The notes under the pieces: generated by a model | What the model saw: the letters and a program-made list of their open reading frames with translations, nothing else | The model's database searches: none | Told to the model about the DNA's origin: nothing | Shown here: positions 60,844-64,000 of the stretch, piece by piece | Position numbering within the stretch: the first letter of the stretch is position 1 | Layout of the letters: the number at the start of each line of letters is the position of its first letter | Program-made: the position numbers and the translations under genes | Assembly: GCF_020734105.1 (NCBI RefSeq) | Contig: NZ_JAJAFR010000016.1 | Location: 1-64,000, forward strand | DNA from: Alkalihalobacillus deserti | Lineage (GTDB): Bacteria; Bacillota; Bacilli; Bacillales; Bacillaceae_D | Length of the DNA: 64,000 bases | Direction of reading: 5' to 3'

Positions 60844-61699
60844 TAAGGTTTCTAAAAATTTTGGAAACAAAAAGGCTTTAAATGAAATAAATTTAGAATT
60901 AACTACTGGGGTATACGGTATTCTTGGGGCGAATGGTTCAGGGAAAACAACGTTAATGCGAATTCTTGCTAGCGTGACAAAACCTAGCTCTGGAAAAGTG
61001 TTTTTGGATGGTCAAGATATTGTTAGAATGGATCATCAATATCGAGAGTTAATCGGATATTTACCACAACATGTAGGATTGTACAAAAATTTCTCAGCCG
61101 ATAAGTTTTTGAAATATATCGCTTCTGTAAAAGGGTTGTCGAAAAAGAAGGCACAAGAAAAGGTAAATGAAGTATTAGCTCTAGTCGGATTAACCGATGA
61201 TCGCAATGTAAAAGTGGGTAAATTCTCTGGAGGAATGAAGCGACGGGTTGGCATTGCTCAGGCGTTATTAAACGATCCCAAGATTTTAATTGTAGATGAG
61301 CCAACAGCAGGACTTGATCCAAAAGAAAGAATTCGATTTAGAAATTTACTATCTAAAATATCGACAAACCGAATCGTATTATTATCCACTCATATTGTAT
61401 CGGATATTGAGGTTATTGCAAAAGAAATTTTAGTCCTAAAAAATGGTCGGTTAATTGAAAAAGAAACTCCACAAAAATTATTAAAAGGGATTGAAGATAA
61501 AGTGTGGACGGCTTTTGTAAGTGAAGCAGAAATTTCGAACTTTCAATCCAAGTATAAAGTAGGAAATATTGCTCGTGCTCAGGAAAAATTCCAATTGCGA
61601 ATTATAAGCGATTCAAAACCCCATGTGGATGCAAAAAATGAGGTTCCAAACTTAGAAGACCTATATCTTTATTATTTAGATGGAGAGGTGATCGTATAA
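60827..61699 (+). CDS. ABC transporter ATP-binding protein
   Basis: A 290-aa ABC ATPase. Walker A GANGSGKTT near residue 33, Q-loop LPQHVGLY near 80, signature FSGGMKRRVGIAQALL near 133, Walker B ILIVDEPTAGLDP near 155, switch His in LLSTHIVSDIE near 190. A C-terminal extension (about 210-290) resembles drug and bacteriocin-export ATPases. ATG 60827 follows AGAGGTG; a GTG at 60818 is inside that site. Its stop overlaps the permease start. Confidence 0.92.
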   Translation: MNLTIDKVSKNFGNKKALNEINLELTTGVYGILGANGSGKTTLMRILASVTKPSSGKVFLDGQDIVRMDHQYRELIGYLPQHVGLYKNFSADKFLKYIASVKGLSKKKAQEKVNEVLALVGLTDDRNVKVGKFSGGMKRRVGIAQALLNDPKILIVDEPTAGLDPKERIRFRNLLSKISTNRIVLLSTHIVSDIEVIAKEILVLKNGRLIEKETPQKLLKGIEDKVWTAFVSEAEISNFQSKYKVGNIARAQEKFQLRIISDSKPHVDAKNEVPNLEDLYLYYLDGEVIV

Positions 61700-62799
61700 T
61701 GCAACTTTTGAAATTTGAATTATATAAAATTTTTAAACAAAAAAGTATCTGGATTACACTCATTATTCTATTAGGCATGTCTTATCTAATTTTGGATTAT
61801 CCTTATGATCCAAATGTAGAAAAAGAGTTATATAAGAAGTGGGAGGGTCCTATTACGGAGGAAAAAGTTAAACTGGCTGAAAGTGAATATGAAGTTTTGC
61901 AGTCAAAAGGAACACAACATAGTGTAGATCCAGGAGATAATTACACTGATACTAAATTTATAGAGCCGCAAATTCTTGAAAAAATTATGATGGTAGATAC
62001 GATAAAAAATAGTGTTACACAAAGGTTAAACGAACTAGAAGGCGAAAACAGTGTAAAAGCGAATGTGGAAAAGAATATGTTGGAAAAAATAAACCTCAAT
62101 TATTTTTCCTATTTTACAGGACCTTCGCAAATAGTTATTTTTGTAGCAGACGGTGGTTTCATGGTTCTTGGAGTTATGCTGCTACTTGGATTGTCCCCAA
62201 TATATTCTAATGAATATAGTTCGAATGTTGATAATTATATATTCAGTTCCAAAAAAGGTAGAAAATCGTTAGCTTGGGCAAAAATGGGTGCATCGCTTAT
62301 TTATACTCTAATTGTTGTTTTTGTATGGGAAATGTTTAGTTTGCTAATGAATTTCCTCCAACACGGGAATGATGGTTGGAGCACACCGATTCAATTCTTA
62401 ACGGCTCCTTATTATAGGGATTCTCCGTATTCTTTTACAGCATTAGAGTACCATTTCGTTCAATTAGGTATACATTTATTAGCAGCATTCGCCTTTGCGT
62501 TATTGATTGTATTAATTTCGTCTATTAGTAAAAATTCATTAATCGCCTTTTTTGTTTCATTATCTATTTTCGCAGTACCCATAATCATAGATGGTGTTCA
62601 GTGGTTAGAAACGATTCTAGCATTTTCTTACACTGAAGTTTTGAGAGTACAATTTTTATTTAATGAATTTAAAACAGTTGACGTCTTTGGATATCCGATT
62701 TCATACCCTGTTTTCGCTTGTTTAATAATGATTATGTTACTACTGATTTCCATTAAGACTGTTTTACAAATAATTAAGCATAAAGAAATCACGTCGTAA
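61699..62799 (+). CDS. ABC transporter permease (ABC-2 type)
   Basis: A 366-aa permease. One N-terminal helix (about 14-31), then a 110-residue extracytoplasmic charged region, then five to six hydrophobic helices from about residue 148 to 360. This layout is typical of ABC-2 permeases for antibiotic or lipid export. Starts within the ATPase stop (TAATG). Together with the ATPase it forms an exporter whose genes lie behind the sigma gene. Substrate unknown. Confidence 0.85.
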   Translation: MQLLKFELYKIFKQKSIWITLIILLGMSYLILDYPYDPNVEKELYKKWEGPITEEKVKLAESEYEVLQSKGTQHSVDPGDNYTDTKFIEPQILEKIMMVDTIKNSVTQRLNELEGENSVKANVEKNMLEKINLNYFSYFTGPSQIVIFVADGGFMVLGVMLLLGLSPIYSNEYSSNVDNYIFSSKKGRKSLAWAKMGASLIYTLIVVFVWEMFSLLMNFLQHGNDGWSTPIQFLTAPYYRDSPYSFTALEYHFVQLGIHLLAAFAFALLIVLISSISKNSLIAFFVSLSIFAVPIIIDGVQWLETILAFSYTEVLRVQFLFNEFKTVDVFGYPISYPVFACLIMIMLLLISIKTVLQIIKHKEITS

Positions 62800-62885
62800 A
62801 AATCACGGAACTTATATTACGAGATGCCAAATATAATCCTCTCCTAGTTATTACGTTATCGGGCGCTTTTATTGAATAAGCAAAA

Positions 62886-62974
62886 ATAAAACAGCTTTAT
62901 TTACTGCGTAGTACAAATATACTGAGAAAAATTCAAAGAGACGATCATTTATATTAAGTAATCGTCTCTTTAAC
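62886..62974 (+). repeat. Intergenic repeat copy R3
   Basis: Contains TTTACTGCGTAGTACAAATA, TACTGAGAAAAATTC and a hairpin GAGACGATCATTTA / TAAGTAATCGTCTC followed by TTTAAC. It shares the core with R1 and R2 but is more diverged upstream. It lies 87 bp after the ABC permease gene and may terminate that operon. The remaining bases to 63109 hold nothing recognisable. Confidence 0.75.
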
Positions 62975-63109
62975 AATTACTGCTCCACAAAAGTTTTCTA
63001 TATTAAAAGAATGTGCTTGAAGTGCTGCGTCTTTTACTAATAGTGATAGTTGATCTGCGTAAGGTAAGAGATAAGAACCTCCAATTGTTAATACTGAAAA
63101 AAATTGATA

Positions 63110-64000
63110 TTATCCTATACTCTTTTGTGTATTATTAATCCGATTATGCTTTTTCGCCCATAGTTTTTCAATATAACCTGTTCCAGATAGAACTCCAGCT
63201 ACAATAAACACAAATCCAATTAATTGTGAAGCTGTAATGGTTTCATTTAAGAAAAGTGCGGAGAACACAAGACCAAAAAAAGGAACAAAGTTATTAAATA
63301 TGGCTGTTTTTCCTGCTCCTATCTGCTGGATCGCTGCATAAAAAACTATATACCCCACACCTGTTGCCACTACCCCTGACACAATAAATAAAAAGTAAAT
63401 AAAGAAAGTGGCTGAAGTCATTTCGTTGAATCCTTTAGGTTCAGTTATAAAACTAATAATCAACAAACCTATTGAACCTAATAAATACATTATTGTTGTT
63501 ACCTGTTTGGAATCGAGAGTTGCTGTTGCCTTTTTTACAAAAATAAAACTAATGGCTTGGACGAACATTGCAATAAATAAAATCAATTCTCCTTGAGACA
63601 ATTGCATATTACTGAATGAACCACCTTGAATAAAAAAGACACCAGTTAATGCAAGGATAAATCCTATGATTCGTAATTTTGTTAATTGTTCACCTAAAAA
63701 GAGGACGGCAAGTATTGCTGTTGTAAGTGGTACTAATGATAGAATTAAAGAAGCATTCGAAGCATCAATAATTGTTAAGCCTATTGCTATAAGCGAGTGA
63801 TGTAGAATGACACCAAAAACACACCCGAGTAGTGTATAAATCCATTCTCTTTTCGATAAACGACGAAATGATTTTCCAAGAACAATTATGATCAATGCCG
63901 TAATCCCAGCCATCATAATTCGAAATGCCGTCATGGTTTGTGGAGGTAAATGTTCCACCAATACTTTAATTAAAACCATATTAAGTCCCCAAATAGCTGT
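63110..64000 (-). CDS. EamA/DMT family transporter (partial, runs off the right edge)
   Basis: At least 296 codons of a ten-TM drug/metabolite transporter. The reading frame is open through the window end: TAIWGLN precedes the Met at 63979, as in the first helix of EamA proteins, so the true start is beyond 64000. Two EamA repeats are seen, with PPQTMTAFRIMMAGITALI near the first and IGAGKTAIFNNFVPFFGLVF in the second. Substrate cannot be told; neighbours do not help. It ends without a clear terminator. Confidence 0.88.
   Translation of the reverse strand, partial: TAIWGLNMVLIKVLVEHLPPQTMTAFRIMMAGITALIIIVLGKSFRRLSKREWIYTLLGCVFGVILHHSLIAIGLTIIDASNASLILSLVPLTTAILAVLFLGEQLTKLRIIGFILALTGVFFIQGGSFSNMQLSQGELILFIAMFVQAISFIFVKKATATLDSKQVTTIMYLLGSIGLLIISFITEPKGFNEMTSATFFIYFLFIVSGVVATGVGYIVFYAAIQQIGAGKTAIFNNFVPFFGLVFSALFLNETITASQLIGFVFIVAGVLSGTGYIEKLWAKKHNRINNTQKSIG

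Overview
The window is a low-GC Bacillaceae chromosome segment. Its left two thirds follow the gene order of the Bacillus subtilis pur-yer-gat region: yebG, the twelve-gene purine operon purEKBCSQLFMNHD, yerA-yerB-yerC, pcrB-pcrA-ligA-camS, opuE, gatCAB, dgkB and rlmCD. Proteins and Shine-Dalgarno sites are typical Bacillus. The species cannot be named from sequence alone.

Layout. Positions 1-391 hold the 3' end of a 23S rRNA gene, a 5S rRNA gene and their terminator. After about 440 bp of unexplained sequence comes a type III polyketide synthase / isoprenylcysteine-methyltransferase-like pair (bpsA-bpsB type), then yebG. The pur operon (3137-15850) starts behind a candidate PurR box pair, a sigma-A promoter, a guanine riboswitch and a terminator, so both repression and attenuation can be proposed. 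Antisense to the 3' end of purD lies a 36-codon membrane-protein gene. Next are a DUF2892 gene, the adenine-deaminase-like yerA, lipoprotein yerB, regulator yerC, true adenine deaminase adeC, and a PucR-type regulator whose last codons lie in a small inverted-repeat element. A nonsense-interrupted HTH gene and a wrecked alpha/beta hydrolase gene follow.

From 24.9 to 28.5 kb a cobalamin riboswitch, with candidate NrdR boxes upstream, precedes a class I ribonucleotide reductase operon. This arrangement suggests that a B12-dependent class II enzyme exists elsewhere in the genome. The pcrB-pcrA-ligA-camS block, a nucleoside ABC importer (nupN and nupOPQ type), a 34-codon symporter accessory gene with opuE, gatCAB, dgkB and rlmCD complete the core. 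Purine synthesis, adenine salvage and nucleoside import therefore sit within 40 kb.

From 49.5 kb the window becomes accessory. A large serine recombinase gene lies directly behind rlmCD, a known insertion point in Firmicutes. It is followed by DUF2200, a DUF2975/HTH/polytopic-membrane-protein cassette, a membrane-anchored glycerophosphodiester phosphodiesterase, an OmpR-type two-component system with an unusual sensor, and a sigma factor/6-TM protein/ABC transporter operon organised like B. subtilis sigY-yxl. An EamA transporter gene runs off the right edge. Three copies of a roughly 90-bp intergenic repeat ending in a hairpin separate these last cassettes. No CRISPR array, tRNA gene, intact insertion sequence or phage structural gene was seen.
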